NCBI RefSeq assembly: GCF_036388275.1
Contig: NZ_DASVSF010000033.1
Coordinates: 1 to 45,662 of the forward strand
Direction of reading: 5' to 3'
DNA: 45,662 nt
Source: Longimicrobium sp.
GTDB lineage: Bacteria; Gemmatimonadota; Gemmatimonadetes; Longimicrobiales; Longimicrobiaceae
Both the position numbers and the translations under genes were made by a program. The notes beneath the pieces were generated by a model. It did not search any database, was not told the DNA's origin, and saw nothing but the letters and a program-made list of their open reading frames with translations. Below, piece by piece: positions 23,946 to 32,457 of the stretch (position 1 is its first letter; each line of letters begins with the position of its first letter).

Positions 23946-25454
23946 ATGGCCAAGGCCACCCTTCGCGAAATCCGCAAGCTCCGCGAAGCCTTCGCCCGGG
24001 ATCCCGGCGGGGTTTTCGTGCAGCTCGCGGACGCGCACCGCCGGTACGGCGACACCGAAGAAGCCAGGCGCGTGCTGCGCGCCGGCCTGCTCCACAGCCC
24101 CGACGACGCCAGCGCCCACGCCATGCTCGGCGAGCTGCTGGCCGCCCGGGGCCGGCACGGCGAGGCCGAGCAGTCGTGGCGCCGCGTGCTGGAGCTGAAC
24201 CCCGACCACCCCGCCGCGCTCCGCGGCCTGGGCCTGGCCGCCCGGGCCGCCGGACGCCGCGACGAGGCGCTGGACCATTTCCGCCGCCTGCTCACCCTGC
24301 AAGATGACGTGGAGGTACAGAGGATGATGACCGAGCTGTCGGAAGCCGCGGCCGACCCGGCCGCCCCCGAAGCCGCCGACGTCCCGGCCGGCCGCGCCGC
24401 CCCCGCCGCCGAAGCCGCGCCGGACGGGCAGCGGGCACAGTCGATGGCCGTCTCCACCTCGCATGGCGCGGCCGCCCCCGGCGCGGGTGCCGAGGCCGTG
24501 GCGCTCGTGGAGGTTCTGGTGCGCGCGCTGGAGCACCGCGGCGCCGTCTTCGGCGCCGAAAGCTCGCTGACGCGCCTGCTGGCCGTGGCGCTGGGCCGCG
24601 AGCTGGAGCTTCGCGACGAGCACCTGAACGCGCTGGCCCTCGCCGCGCTGCTCAGCGACCTGGGCGGGCTGGCGATGAACGGGGCGGGGGACGACGGCCA
24701 GCGCGAGGTGGCCATCACCCTTCAGCTGCTGCAGGGCGTGGCGCTTCCCGCGGGGGTGCACGACGCGCTGGCGCACCAGCACGAGCACTGGGACGGCACC
24801 GGCACCCCCGACGGCTTGGCCGAGGACCGCATTCCCTTCCCGGCGCGCGTCCTGGCGGTGGCGCGCGGCTGCTCGCACCTGCTGGCCGACGGCCCGGGGC
24901 GCCAGCCGATGGGCGTGGCCGCCGCGGTCGACGAGATGCAGCGGCAGGCCGGCTCGGTGTACGATCCCGTGGTCGCCAGCCTGCTCCGCCGGGTGTTCGC
25001 CCAGCGCGAGCGGCACGGCATCGGCTACGGCTGGGGCGGGCACGTGTACGTGGCGCACCCCGAAGAGCTTCGCGGGCTGGGGCTTGCCACCCGACTCCAC
25101 TCGGCCGGGTACGCGACGGAGACGGCGGCGGACGTGGCCGGGGTTCGTGAGCGGCTTCGCGCCGGGGCCGTGCAGGCGCTGGTCGTCGGCGCACGGCTGG
25201 CGGGCGGCGACGTGGCCGCGTTGGTGCAGGAGATCCGCGGCGCGGCGCACCTGCGCGCCATCCCGGTGGTGGTCATCGACGCCGACTCGCCGGACCTGCG
25301 CATCTCGCTGCTTTCGGCGGGCGCCGACGTGTGCTTTGCGCCGGACGTCAGCTTCACCGAGTTCAAGGCCACGCTCGACGCTCTCCTGCGGCGCAGCGAG
25401 CTGGTGATGGGTGCCGCGCCCGCGGCGCCGTTCGCCGGCCGCGGGTTCGCGTGA
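23946..25454 (+). CDS. TPR protein with degenerate HD-GYP and receiver-like domains
   Basis: This 502-residue protein is a compact paralogue of the one at 15493. Residues 1-125 are TPR repeats (VQLADAHRRYGDTEEARRVL, SWRRVLELNPDHPAALRGL, EALDHFRRLL) and 130-185 are a Pro/Ala linker. Residues about 190-350 are HD-GYP-like: the HD pair is lost (ALLSDLGGL in place of LLHDIGK), while HQHEHWDGTGTPDGL (277-291) clearly derives from the HHE..DG.GYP.GL box and is followed by DRIPFPARVLAVAR. Residues about 360-490 are receiver-like (IPVVVIDADSPDLRISLLSAGADVCFA...LDALLRR) with no clear phospho-acceptor Asp. It is probably non-catalytic, perhaps a c-di-GMP-related scaffold. The start lacks a clear Shine-Dalgarno. 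It is 55 bases upstream of the PilZ synthase and probably in the same operon. Confidence 0.8.
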   Translation: MAKATLREIRKLREAFARDPGGVFVQLADAHRRYGDTEEARRVLRAGLLHSPDDASAHAMLGELLAARGRHGEAEQSWRRVLELNPDHPAALRGLGLAARAAGRRDEALDHFRRLLTLQDDVEVQRMMTELSEAAADPAAPEAADVPAGRAAPAAEAAPDGQRAQSMAVSTSHGAAAPGAGAEAVALVEVLVRALEHRGAVFGAESSLTRLLAVALGRELELRDEHLNALALAALLSDLGGLAMNGAGDDGQREVAITLQLLQGVALPAGVHDALAHQHEHWDGTGTPDGLAEDRIPFPARVLAVARGCSHLLADGPGRQPMGVAAAVDEMQRQAGSVYDPVVASLLRRVFAQRERHGIGYGWGGHVYVAHPEELRGLGLATRLHSAGYATETAADVAGVRERLRAGAVQALVVGARLAGGDVAALVQEIRGAAHLRAIPVVVIDADSPDLRISLLSAGADVCFAPDVSFTEFKATLDALLRRSELVMGAAPAAPFAGRGFA

Positions 25455-25509
25455 GGCACACCCCGGGCTTCGCGTTCCGCGGGGCCCGGAAACGCAGTCA
25501 TCGCACCGA

Positions 25510-28500
25510 ATGACCGAGCCTCTTCCCCCCGCCGACGCACCCGGCGCCCCGCCCGCCGGGGGCGCTCCGGCGCGTCCGCGGCCGGGGGCGAGCCGCGCCG
25601 AAGCCGGCCTGCGGGCGCTCTTCACCGAGCGCTTGGCGGGCCGGCGCGCCGTGCTTCTGCTGGCCGCGGGCGAGGCCGAGTCCAGCGGCCGCGCCGCGCT
25701 TTCTGCCGTGGAGCTGGCGACGGCCGCCGCGCGCTTCGGGCGCTCACCCGTGCTGGCGGACCTCGGCTTTCAGCGCCCCTCGCTGCACCAGGCGCTGGGG
25801 CTGCTGGACGGCGCGGGCGTCACCGACGCCTTGTTCGATGGGCTTTCCATCAGCGAGGCCGCGCGGCCGGTGCAGGCGCGCGGGCTTTGCTTTCTGCCCG
25901 CCGGCGCGCCCGTGGCGAACCTGGACGAGCTTCTGTCCAGCTTCGGCACGGGGCCGCTGCTGCACGGTGACCCCGATCCCGATCTCCTCCTCTTCCTGTA
26001 CGTCCCCGCCGGCTCTCCCGGGCTGCAGGAGCTGGCCCGCGAGGTAGGCGCCGCCCTGGTCTTTGCCGGGCCCGACGCGCCGCGCGAAAGCTGGGGCCTC
26101 CCCGACGAGTGCCGCGTCTTCGCCGTCCTGGCCCCCTCCGCGGCCCCGCGGCGCCGTCCCCCCCCGTCCGAGCCGGCACCGCCGGTCGCTGAAGCCGCGC
26201 CTCCGTTGACTGAGGCCGAGGCTCCGGCTGCGGAAGTCGTGACCCCGGCCGACATCGCGCCTCCGCTGGTCGAGGTCGAGGCTCCGGCTGCCGAGCTCGC
26301 GCCCCCGGTCGACTTCGCTCCTCCGCCCGCTGAAGCTGAGGCGGCGACTGCGGAGGTCGTCGCCCCATCCGACACCGCGCTGCCGCCCGCCGCAGCCGAG
26401 ACGCCGGTTCCGGATGCCGACGCGTCCGCATCCGCCGAAGAAGATCGATCGGTGTACGAGGTGTCCGCGACCGCCGAGCCGGTGGCGAGCGCCTTCGCAT
26501 CCGACGATCCGTTCGCGGCCGTGGACGCGCGGAGCGAAGCCGCGGAGCCGGACGTTTCGGCAGTCGAGTCGGCGGATGTGGATCAAGCGGATGCGTATCT
26601 CGCGGACACGGATCGACGCGGTTCGGACTGGATCCACCCGGAGCGGCTTGAGGCAGATCAGCACGACGTTGCCCTGGCCGATGCGGATAGATCCGACGTT
26701 GCCTTGGCCGATGCGGATCGGTCTGATGCTGTCCCCGCCGATGCGGATCAATTCGACGGGGATCGGGACGACGCTGTCCTGGACGTTGCGCGGGAGGACA
26801 GGCCCGTCGCGGTGCCGCCCTACGTGGACACCGATCCGGGGATCCTGGCCGAAGTGGCCACGCTGGCCCAGGTGCCGGACCGCGACCTTCGCGACGGCTC
26901 CGTGCCGGACATCGTTCCGGTGGCGGTCGAGGAGCTGGTGCCGGAGTTCGACGCCGTCGACGCCGACCCGGCCCTGGTGCTGCCCCCGGAGGAGGACGCC
27001 GGACGCCCCAGCCGGCGCGGCCGCAGGGGCCGCCAGGACGAGGGCGGGGCGCTGGCGCGGTACGTGGTGCCGCGCCAGGCCGAGTGGAAGGAATGGCTGA
27101 TCCGCGCCCAGGCGATCCTCACGCTCGTCGTGTGGACGTACTACATCGTCTGGCGCTGGGGATGGACGCTGAACCCCGACCACCTGTGGTTCGCCATTCC
27201 CCTGGCCCTGGCGGAAACCTGGGGGCTGATCTCGGGCTTCCTGTTCGTCCACTCGGTGTGGGGCCTCAAGCACCGCGCCGCCGTAAAGGCCCCGCCCGGG
27301 CTGACGGCCGACGTGCTGATCCCCTGCTACGACGAGCCGCTGGAAGTCATCCGCCGCACCGCCGTGGGCGCGCGCAACATGCGCTACCCGCACAAGACGT
27401 GGATTTTGGACGACGGCAAGCGCGACGAAGTGCGCGCCATGGCCGAGGAAGCGGGCGTGGGCTACCTGCGCCGGGAGACCAACGAGCACGCCAAGGCCGG
27501 CAACCTCAACCACGGCCTGGCGAACACCGACGGCGAGTTCGTGCTGGTGCTGGACGCCGACCACGTGGCGCTGCCCCACATGCTCGACCGGCTGCTCGGC
27601 ATCCTTTCGCAGGACCGCACGCTGGCCTTCGTGCAGTCGCCGCAGGACTTCTACAACACCGACGCCTTCACCTACGAGGTGGATGAGACGGGCCGCCGCA
27701 TGTGGGAAGAGCAGCGGCTGTTCTTTTCCGTGCTGCAGCCCGGCAAGGACGCGCGGGGCGCCGCCTTCTTCTGCGGCTCGGCGGCGGTGCTGCGGCGCGC
27801 GGCGCTGGATGAGATCGGCGGCTTCAGCCACCACAGCATCACCGAAGACATCGAAACCTCGCTGCGCCTGCACGCGCGCGGGTGGAAGTCGGCGTTCTAT
27901 GGCGAGTCGCTGGCGTACGGGCTGGCGGCGGGGTCTGCGGTGGCGTTCCACACCCAGCACCTGCGCTGGGGCCAGGGCGCCATGCAGGTGATCAAGCGCT
28001 TCAACCCGCTCTTCACGCGCGGGCTCACGCTCTCGCAGCGGCTGTCGTACTTCGCCTCGCTGACGGCGTACGTGGGCGGGCTGCAGAAGCTGGTGTTCCT
28101 GCTGGCGCCCATCGTGTTCTTCCTCACCGGCATCCTGCCCATCCGGGCGCTGAACGCGGGCTTCCTGACGCGCTTCCTCCCCGTGCTGGCGCTTACGCTG
28201 GTGATGTCGATGCTGCTGTCGCGGGGCATCGGCAACCTGCTGATCTCCGAGCGCTTTCACGTCGCCAAGTTCTGGACGTACACCCGCGCCGTCTTCAGCA
28301 TCCTGCGCCGCAAGCCGCTGAGCTTCAAGGTGACGCCCAAGGGCCCGGGGCACGTTCCCTTCGGCACGTACGCGCCGCAGGCCGTGCTGATGGGGGTGAC
28401 GGCGGCCACGGTGGCGTTCGCGTTCGCGGCCGCGCGGTTCGGCTGGGTGGACTACGGCTGGGAGGGCACGCGTTCGCCGGGGTTCGTGGCGAACATGGTG

Positions 28501-29310
28501 TGGGCGGCGCTCAACTTCGTGCTGGCCTCGTCGGTGGTGCAGATGAGCCTGCGGATCCGCCAGCAGCGCGCCGACCACCGCTTCCGCGACCAGTTTCCCA
28601 TCCACGTGCGCATGCGCTCGGCGGACGGCACCCCGCACAACATGGTGGCGCTGACCGAGAACCTGAACCCCGGCGGCGTGGGGTTTCGCACCGGTGAGCC
28701 CATGCGCGTGGGCACCGAGGTGCGCCTGACGCTGTCGCTGACCACGGGAACCATGAACGTGCGCGGCCGCATCGTGCACTCCAGCCGCATCGCAGACACC
28801 GATCCGCCCATGTACCGCAGCGGGGCGGCGTTCGTGGGGCTGCCCGTGCCCGTGCGCGACGCCATCGAGCTTCACTGCACGCAGCACGCGGTGCCGCTGG
28901 AGCAGTCGCGCTACCGCACCGCCCTGCGCTTTTTGGAGCGCGCCGGCGAGCGGGTGCGCAACCTTCGCGGCGAAACCCGCCACGCGGTGCAGCTTCCCGC
29001 GCAGGTGATGCTGCCCCGCGGCAGCCCGGAGCACGCGGGCGGGTCGCCGATGGCGTTCCTGGAAGACCTGAGCGAGAGCGGCGCGCGGCTGGTGATGGAC
29101 CGCCCGGTGTCGCCCGGCACACCCATCCGCTTCCGCGTTCCCGGCACCAGCACCGAGCGCACCGGCAAGGTCGTCTTTTCCCGCGCCATCGAGACGCCCA
29201 TCGGCGTGCGCTACGCGGTGGGCGTGGCCCACACCGGCGGCCCGCTGAAGTCGGGATACGGCCGCAAGTCGGGCTACTTCCGCGCCGCCTCGCGCATCCT
29301 CAACACCTGA
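25510..29310 (+). CDS. BcsA-like processive glycan synthase with N-terminal pseudo-BY-kinase/BcsQ domain and two PilZ domains
   Basis: This 1266-residue protein is far longer than BcsA (about 870). Residues about 30-215 align by eye with BY-kinase/BcsQ ATPases (VLLLAAGEAESSGRA in the P-loop place, then LADLGFQRPSLHQALGL, ...LCFLPAG), but the GKT/S of Walker A is gone. Residues 215-525 are an acidic low-complexity linker. Two membrane helices (about 527-575) precede the GT2 core: ADVLIPCYDEP, DDGK (Asp634), DAD (about 682), FFCGSAAVLRR, TED (778) and QHLRW (816-820), the full set for processive synthases. Five or six further helices follow. PilZ-1 has RADHR (1020) and NLNPGGVG (1051); PilZ-2 has RGETR (1153) and DLSESG (1186), the canonical c-di-GMP signature. 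The product (cellulose or another beta-glucan/mannan) cannot be told. Confidence 0.88.
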   Translation: MTEPLPPADAPGAPPAGGAPARPRPGASRAEAGLRALFTERLAGRRAVLLLAAGEAESSGRAALSAVELATAAARFGRSPVLADLGFQRPSLHQALGLLDGAGVTDALFDGLSISEAARPVQARGLCFLPAGAPVANLDELLSSFGTGPLLHGDPDPDLLLFLYVPAGSPGLQELAREVGAALVFAGPDAPRESWGLPDECRVFAVLAPSAAPRRRPPPSEPAPPVAEAAPPLTEAEAPAAEVVTPADIAPPLVEVEAPAAELAPPVDFAPPPAEAEAATAEVVAPSDTALPPAAAETPVPDADASASAEEDRSVYEVSATAEPVASAFASDDPFAAVDARSEAAEPDVSAVESADVDQADAYLADTDRRGSDWIHPERLEADQHDVALADADRSDVALADADRSDAVPADADQFDGDRDDAVLDVAREDRPVAVPPYVDTDPGILAEVATLAQVPDRDLRDGSVPDIVPVAVEELVPEFDAVDADPALVLPPEEDAGRPSRRGRRGRQDEGGALARYVVPRQAEWKEWLIRAQAILTLVVWTYYIVWRWGWTLNPDHLWFAIPLALAETWGLISGFLFVHSVWGLKHRAAVKAPPGLTADVLIPCYDEPLEVIRRTAVGARNMRYPHKTWILDDGKRDEVRAMAEEAGVGYLRRETNEHAKAGNLNHGLANTDGEFVLVLDADHVALPHMLDRLLGILSQDRTLAFVQSPQDFYNTDAFTYEVDETGRRMWEEQRLFFSVLQPGKDARGAAFFCGSAAVLRRAALDEIGGFSHHSITEDIETSLRLHARGWKSAFYGESLAYGLAAGSAVAFHTQHLRWGQGAMQVIKRFNPLFTRGLTLSQRLSYFASLTAYVGGLQKLVFLLAPIVFFLTGILPIRALNAGFLTRFLPVLALTLVMSMLLSRGIGNLLISERFHVAKFWTYTRAVFSILRRKPLSFKVTPKGPGHVPFGTYAPQAVLMGVTAATVAFAFAAARFGWVDYGWEGTRSPGFVANMVWAALNFVLASSVVQMSLRIRQQRADHRFRDQFPIHVRMRSADGTPHNMVALTENLNPGGVGFRTGEPMRVGTEVRLTLSLTTGTMNVRGRIVHSSRIADTDPPMYRSGAAFVGLPVPVRDAIELHCTQHAVPLEQSRYRTALRFLERAGERVRNLRGETRHAVQLPAQVMLPRGSPEHAGGSPMAFLEDLSESGARLVMDRPVSPGTPIRFRVPGTSTERTGKVVFSRAIETPIGVRYAVGVAHTGGPLKSGYGRKSGYFRAASRILNT

Positions 29311-29315
29311 CGAGC

Positions 29316-29615
29316 ATGAGCGCGGCTGGATTCGCGTTCTTGATGGCCGCGATTGCTTGGATCGCCGCGGGATTCTGGCAACTCGCACTGTTGCCCCTCG
29401 CCCAGCGGTATCGGACGGACCTCAAGCCGGGCGAGCACTTCGGGATGGGGAGGAGTCCGTTCTGGCAGGTGAACGTCTTCCAGGCAAGCAACTACTCGGA
29501 TGGTCAGGGCCAGGAGATGGTTCGCCGCCTGCGGAGACTGCGGGCCGTTCAGCTGGCCAGCTCCGTAGCGATGCTGATCGCGGCGGCGAAGGGCGGTCTC
29601 TCCGGCCTCCTGTAA
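29316..29615 (+). CDS. small two-helix membrane protein, unknown
   Basis: This 99-residue protein has hydrophobic segments at about 5-27 and 78-98, joined by a polar loop with RYRTDLKPGEHFGMGRSP and a basic VRRLRRLRAVQ. The ATG lies five bases after the synthase stop, so translation is probably coupled. A terminator follows at once, making it the last gene of the synthase operon. The base composition is slightly less GC-rich than its neighbours. I do not recognise a family; an accessory subunit of the synthase is possible but unproven. Confidence 0.65.
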   Translation: MSAAGFAFLMAAIAWIAAGFWQLALLPLAQRYRTDLKPGEHFGMGRSPFWQVNVFQASNYSDGQGQEMVRRLRRLRAVQLASSVAMLIAAAKGGLSGLL

Positions 29616-29620
29616 GCGAA

Positions 29621-29651
29621 AAGCGCCCCCGCCGTCATGGCGGGGGCGCTT
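29621..29651 (+). terminator. terminator after the synthase operon
   Basis: A perfect 13-bp stem (AAGCGCCCCCGCC, loop GTCAT, complement) ends in CTTCGT. It lies between the small membrane protein (+) and the barrel gene (-) and is likely to serve both. Confidence 0.85.
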
Positions 29652-29673
29652 CGTCGTGCGGGAACTTCGGCGA

Positions 29674-30408
29674 TCAGAAGCTGATGCCCCAGCGGACGAA
29701 GGTGAGGCGCGCGTACCAGGTGGGGTCGCGCACGTTGTCGTCCTTGTATCCGCCGGCGAAGCTGACGGATGACTGGGTGCTCAGCCCGAACCGCACCACG
29801 GGGCCGAACGAGGTGGACTGGTAGTCGCCCTCGTCGCCGGTCTGCTGCTGCCACACCGCCTCGGCGCCCAGGCCCAGGCGCCCAAGCGGCACCAGGGCCT
29901 GCGCCTGGGTATAGAGGAAATGCTCGCCCCAGTTGTACGTCGCCAAGCCGAACAGCTCCGGCCGCGTGGACCACGTCTGCGCCTGAAGCGTCGTCGTCAG
30001 GCCAGAGCCGCCGCCCTCTACCTCGACCACCGGCACGTCGTCGCCCTCGGCACCTTCGTCCTGGCCCGAGACCAGGTTGTAGCCCACACGGGCCTCGACG
30101 GACCCGCCTAGCCCGTACCACCCCAGCCCCACCTGCGGCTGAAACCCGATCAGGTTCACCGAACTGTCCTGGTCGAGGCTGGCGGGAACCGTGTACTGGA
30201 GATAGTAGCCCTGCAGCACGCCCACCGGCTTCAGGCCGAAGCCGGACCCGCGCACCGACACCCCCAGCAGCCCGATTCCCGTCTCGTTGCCGTCCACCGA
30301 GCCCGTGGCGAACACGGTTGCTTCCTGCGCCCCCACGGGGGCGGCCAGAACCGCGGCCAGCAGAGCGGCACCGCCAAGCGACAGCGCGTCGCGCATCACC
30401 GTTCCCAT
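29674..30408 (-). CDS. outer-membrane beta-barrel protein, BcsS-like
   Basis: This 244-residue protein has a signal peptide (MRDALSLGGAALLAAVLAAP, cleaved near VGAQ|EA). The rest is composed of alternating, Gly- and aromatic-rich strands (LQGYYLQYTV, VGLGWYGLGG, ARVGYNLV, GLATYNWGEHFLY, YQSTSFGPVVRFGL, VSFAGGYKDD) and ends in ARLTFVRWGISF with a C-terminal Phe, the outer-membrane barrel insertion signal. The layout resembles BcsS, a barrel found with alphaproteobacterial cellulose genes, and it sits directly after the synthase; the match is by eye only. Start ATG 30408 has GAGG six bases upstream; ATGs at 30414 and 30396 are alternatives. Confidence 0.7.
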   Translation of the reverse strand: MGTVMRDALSLGGAALLAAVLAAPVGAQEATVFATGSVDGNETGIGLLGVSVRGSGFGLKPVGVLQGYYLQYTVPASLDQDSSVNLIGFQPQVGLGWYGLGGSVEARVGYNLVSGQDEGAEGDDVPVVEVEGGGSGLTTTLQAQTWSTRPELFGLATYNWGEHFLYTQAQALVPLGRLGLGAEAVWQQQTGDEGDYQSTSFGPVVRFGLSTQSSVSFAGGYKDDNVRDPTWYARLTFVRWGISF

Positions 30409-30652
30409 CCTCATCCTCGCTTCTCAGTCGCGTCCGCGGGATCTCGCTCCCGCTGGCATCCTGCCCAATGCGAGTTCGCCCGTGGAATTTCCATGCCGAA
30501 CGTCCGCAGTGTGCAATCTGCTACAGTATCACCGTCGTGAACGGCGGGCGGAGCGGCACCGGGGCGCGGGTCTCCAGGCTCCTTTCCGGGCCTGTTCCCG
30601 CGGGCTATCTTGGCCCACCCCATCGGCAAACGCATCCTCAGGCGCGCGGCAC

Positions 30653-32197
30653 GTGGATCCCAATCGCATCCTGATCATCGACTACGGCTCGCAGTTCACG
30701 CAGCTGATCGCGCGGCGCATCCGCGAGCAGCGCGTGTACTGCGAAATCCAGCCGCCCACCCGCTCGCTGGAGTGGGTGCGCGAGTGGGCGCCCAGGGGGA
30801 TCATCCTCTCCGGCGGGCCGTCGTCCGTGTACGGCGACGACGTGCCCACGGCCGAGCCGGAGCTGCTGCGGATGGGCATTCCCGTGCTGGGCGTGTGCTA
30901 CGGGATGCAGCTGATCACCTTCCTGGAGGGCGGGGTGGTGGAGCGCGGCCGGCGCGAGTACGGCCGGGCGCACGTGACCATCGACGAGCCCGCGGGAATC
31001 TTCGCCGGCTTCGGCCCCGGCGAGCGCACGCAGGTGTGGATGAGCCACGGCGACCACGTGGTGCAGCCGCCCCCGGGCTACCACCGCCTGGCCAGCTCCG
31101 ACGACGTGCCCTGGTCGGCGTTCGCGGCCGACGACCGGCCCGTGTACGGCGTTCAGTTCCACGTGGAGGTGGCGCACACCGTCCGCGGCGCCGACATCAT
31201 CGGCAACTTCGTCTTCGGCGTCTGCGGCTGCGAGCCCACCTGGACGGCGGGGTCGTACATCGAGAACGAGATCGAGAAGATCCGCGCCCGCGTGGGTGCC
31301 GACAACGTGATCTGCGGCCTCTCGGGCGGGGTGGATTCGTCCGTCGCCGCGTCGCTGGTGCACCGCGCCATCGGCGACCAGCTGACGTGCATCTTCGTCG
31401 ACACGGGGCTGCTGCGGCACGGGGAGCGCGAGATGGTGGAGCGCACCTTCCGCGCGCACATGGGCATCCGGCTGGAGGTGGTGGATGCGTCGGCGCTGTT
31501 CCTGGAGCGGCTCAGGGGCGTCGAGGACCCGGAGACGAAGCGCAAGATCATCGGCAACACCTTCATCGACGTGTTCGAGGACGCGTCGGACCGGCTGGGG
31601 GGCGACGCAAAGTACCTGGTGCAGGGAACGCTGTACCCCGACGTGATCGAGTCGCTGTCCGTCAAAGGCCCGTCGGCCACCATCAAGACGCACCACAACG
31701 TGGGCGGGTTGAAGGAGGAGATGCGGTTCGCGCTGATCGAGCCGCTGCGCGAATTGTTCAAGGACGAGGTGCGGCAGGTGGGGCGCGAGCTGGGGCTGCC
31801 GGAGGAGATGGTGGGGCGGCACCCGTTTCCCGGGCCGGGCCTCGCCATCCGCGTGCTGGGCGCGGTGGATGCGCGCGAGCTGGCCATCCTGCGCCAGGCC
31901 GACGTCATCTACCTGGAAGAGATCCGCTCGGCGGGCCTGTACGACGACATCTGGCAGGCGTTCGCCGTGCTCCTCCCCGTGCGCTCGGTGGGGGTGATGG
32001 GCGACGAGCGGACGTACGAGAACGTCTGCGCCCTGCGCGCCGTCACCAGCCGCGACGGCATGACGGCGGACTGGTACCCGTTCCCGCACGAAGTCCTCGC
32101 GAGGATTTCGACGCGGATCATCAACGAGGTCACCGGCATCAACCGGGTGTGCTACGACATCTCGTCCAAGCCCCCGGCGACGATCGAGTGGGAGTAG
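30653..32197 (+). CDS. guaA: GMP synthase (glutamine-hydrolysing)
   Basis: This 514-residue enzyme converts XMP, ATP and glutamine to GMP. The N-terminal class-I amidotransferase domain has LSGGPSSVY, GVCYGMQ with nucleophile Cys82, and QFHVEVAHT giving His170/Glu172. Most family members read HPE, so the Val is a minor variation. The ATP-pyrophosphatase domain starts at about 220 with the P-loop LSGGVDSSV, and the C-terminal dimerisation domain ends in NRVCYDISSKPPATIEWE, the family's standard ending. The start is GTG at 30653, placed by alignment (VDPNRILIIDYGSQ). It stands alone as a housekeeping gene. It makes GMP, the precursor of GTP and hence c-di-GMP, but the adjacency may be chance. 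Confidence 0.97.
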   Translation: MDPNRILIIDYGSQFTQLIARRIREQRVYCEIQPPTRSLEWVREWAPRGIILSGGPSSVYGDDVPTAEPELLRMGIPVLGVCYGMQLITFLEGGVVERGRREYGRAHVTIDEPAGIFAGFGPGERTQVWMSHGDHVVQPPPGYHRLASSDDVPWSAFAADDRPVYGVQFHVEVAHTVRGADIIGNFVFGVCGCEPTWTAGSYIENEIEKIRARVGADNVICGLSGGVDSSVAASLVHRAIGDQLTCIFVDTGLLRHGEREMVERTFRAHMGIRLEVVDASALFLERLRGVEDPETKRKIIGNTFIDVFEDASDRLGGDAKYLVQGTLYPDVIESLSVKGPSATIKTHHNVGGLKEEMRFALIEPLRELFKDEVRQVGRELGLPEEMVGRHPFPGPGLAIRVLGAVDARELAILRQADVIYLEEIRSAGLYDDIWQAFAVLLPVRSVGVMGDERTYENVCALRAVTSRDGMTADWYPFPHEVLARISTRIINEVTGINRVCYDISSKPPATIEWE

Positions 32198-32218
32198 GGA
32201 CGTGAGTCCGCCCGCGAA

Positions 32219-32253
32219 AACGCCCTGCCCGGGGAGGTCCCGGGCGGGGCGTT
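32219..32253 (+). terminator. terminator of guaA
   Basis: A 15-bp stem with one G-T pair (AACGCCCTGCCCGGG with CCCGGGCGGGGCGTT, 5-base loop) is followed by CTTCGTT. The remaining gap to 32457 shows a TTGACG at 32352 as a possible -35 but no convincing -10. Confidence 0.8.
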
Positions 32254-32457
32254 CTTCGTTGGGGCCAGTCGCCTGATCCACCCGAATTTCCCAGGCGCCG
32301 CGCAGATTTTCGGCTTTCAACCTCGTGGATGATCGGCCTTGCTACGCCGGGTTGACGGGCCGGCGCCATCTTTCTCGCGCACCCTGAAACGGTGCGCCGC
32401 GGCGGACGTGGACCAGCCGCCGCCCCCCTCATCATCTTTCGATCGGAGAGAATCACC

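Noticed and set aside
22149..25625. A single 1158-residue minus-strand protein covering DUF3131 and the region opposite the TPR gene
   Set aside because: Only the DUF3131 part has domain content and a membrane anchor at its start. The upstream extension is antisense to the TPR/HD-GYP-like gene.
31600..31620. A second GEMM-like GACGCAAAG
   Set aside because: It is inside guaA, lacks GGCAAACC and the tetraloop hairpin, and is explained by coding sequence.
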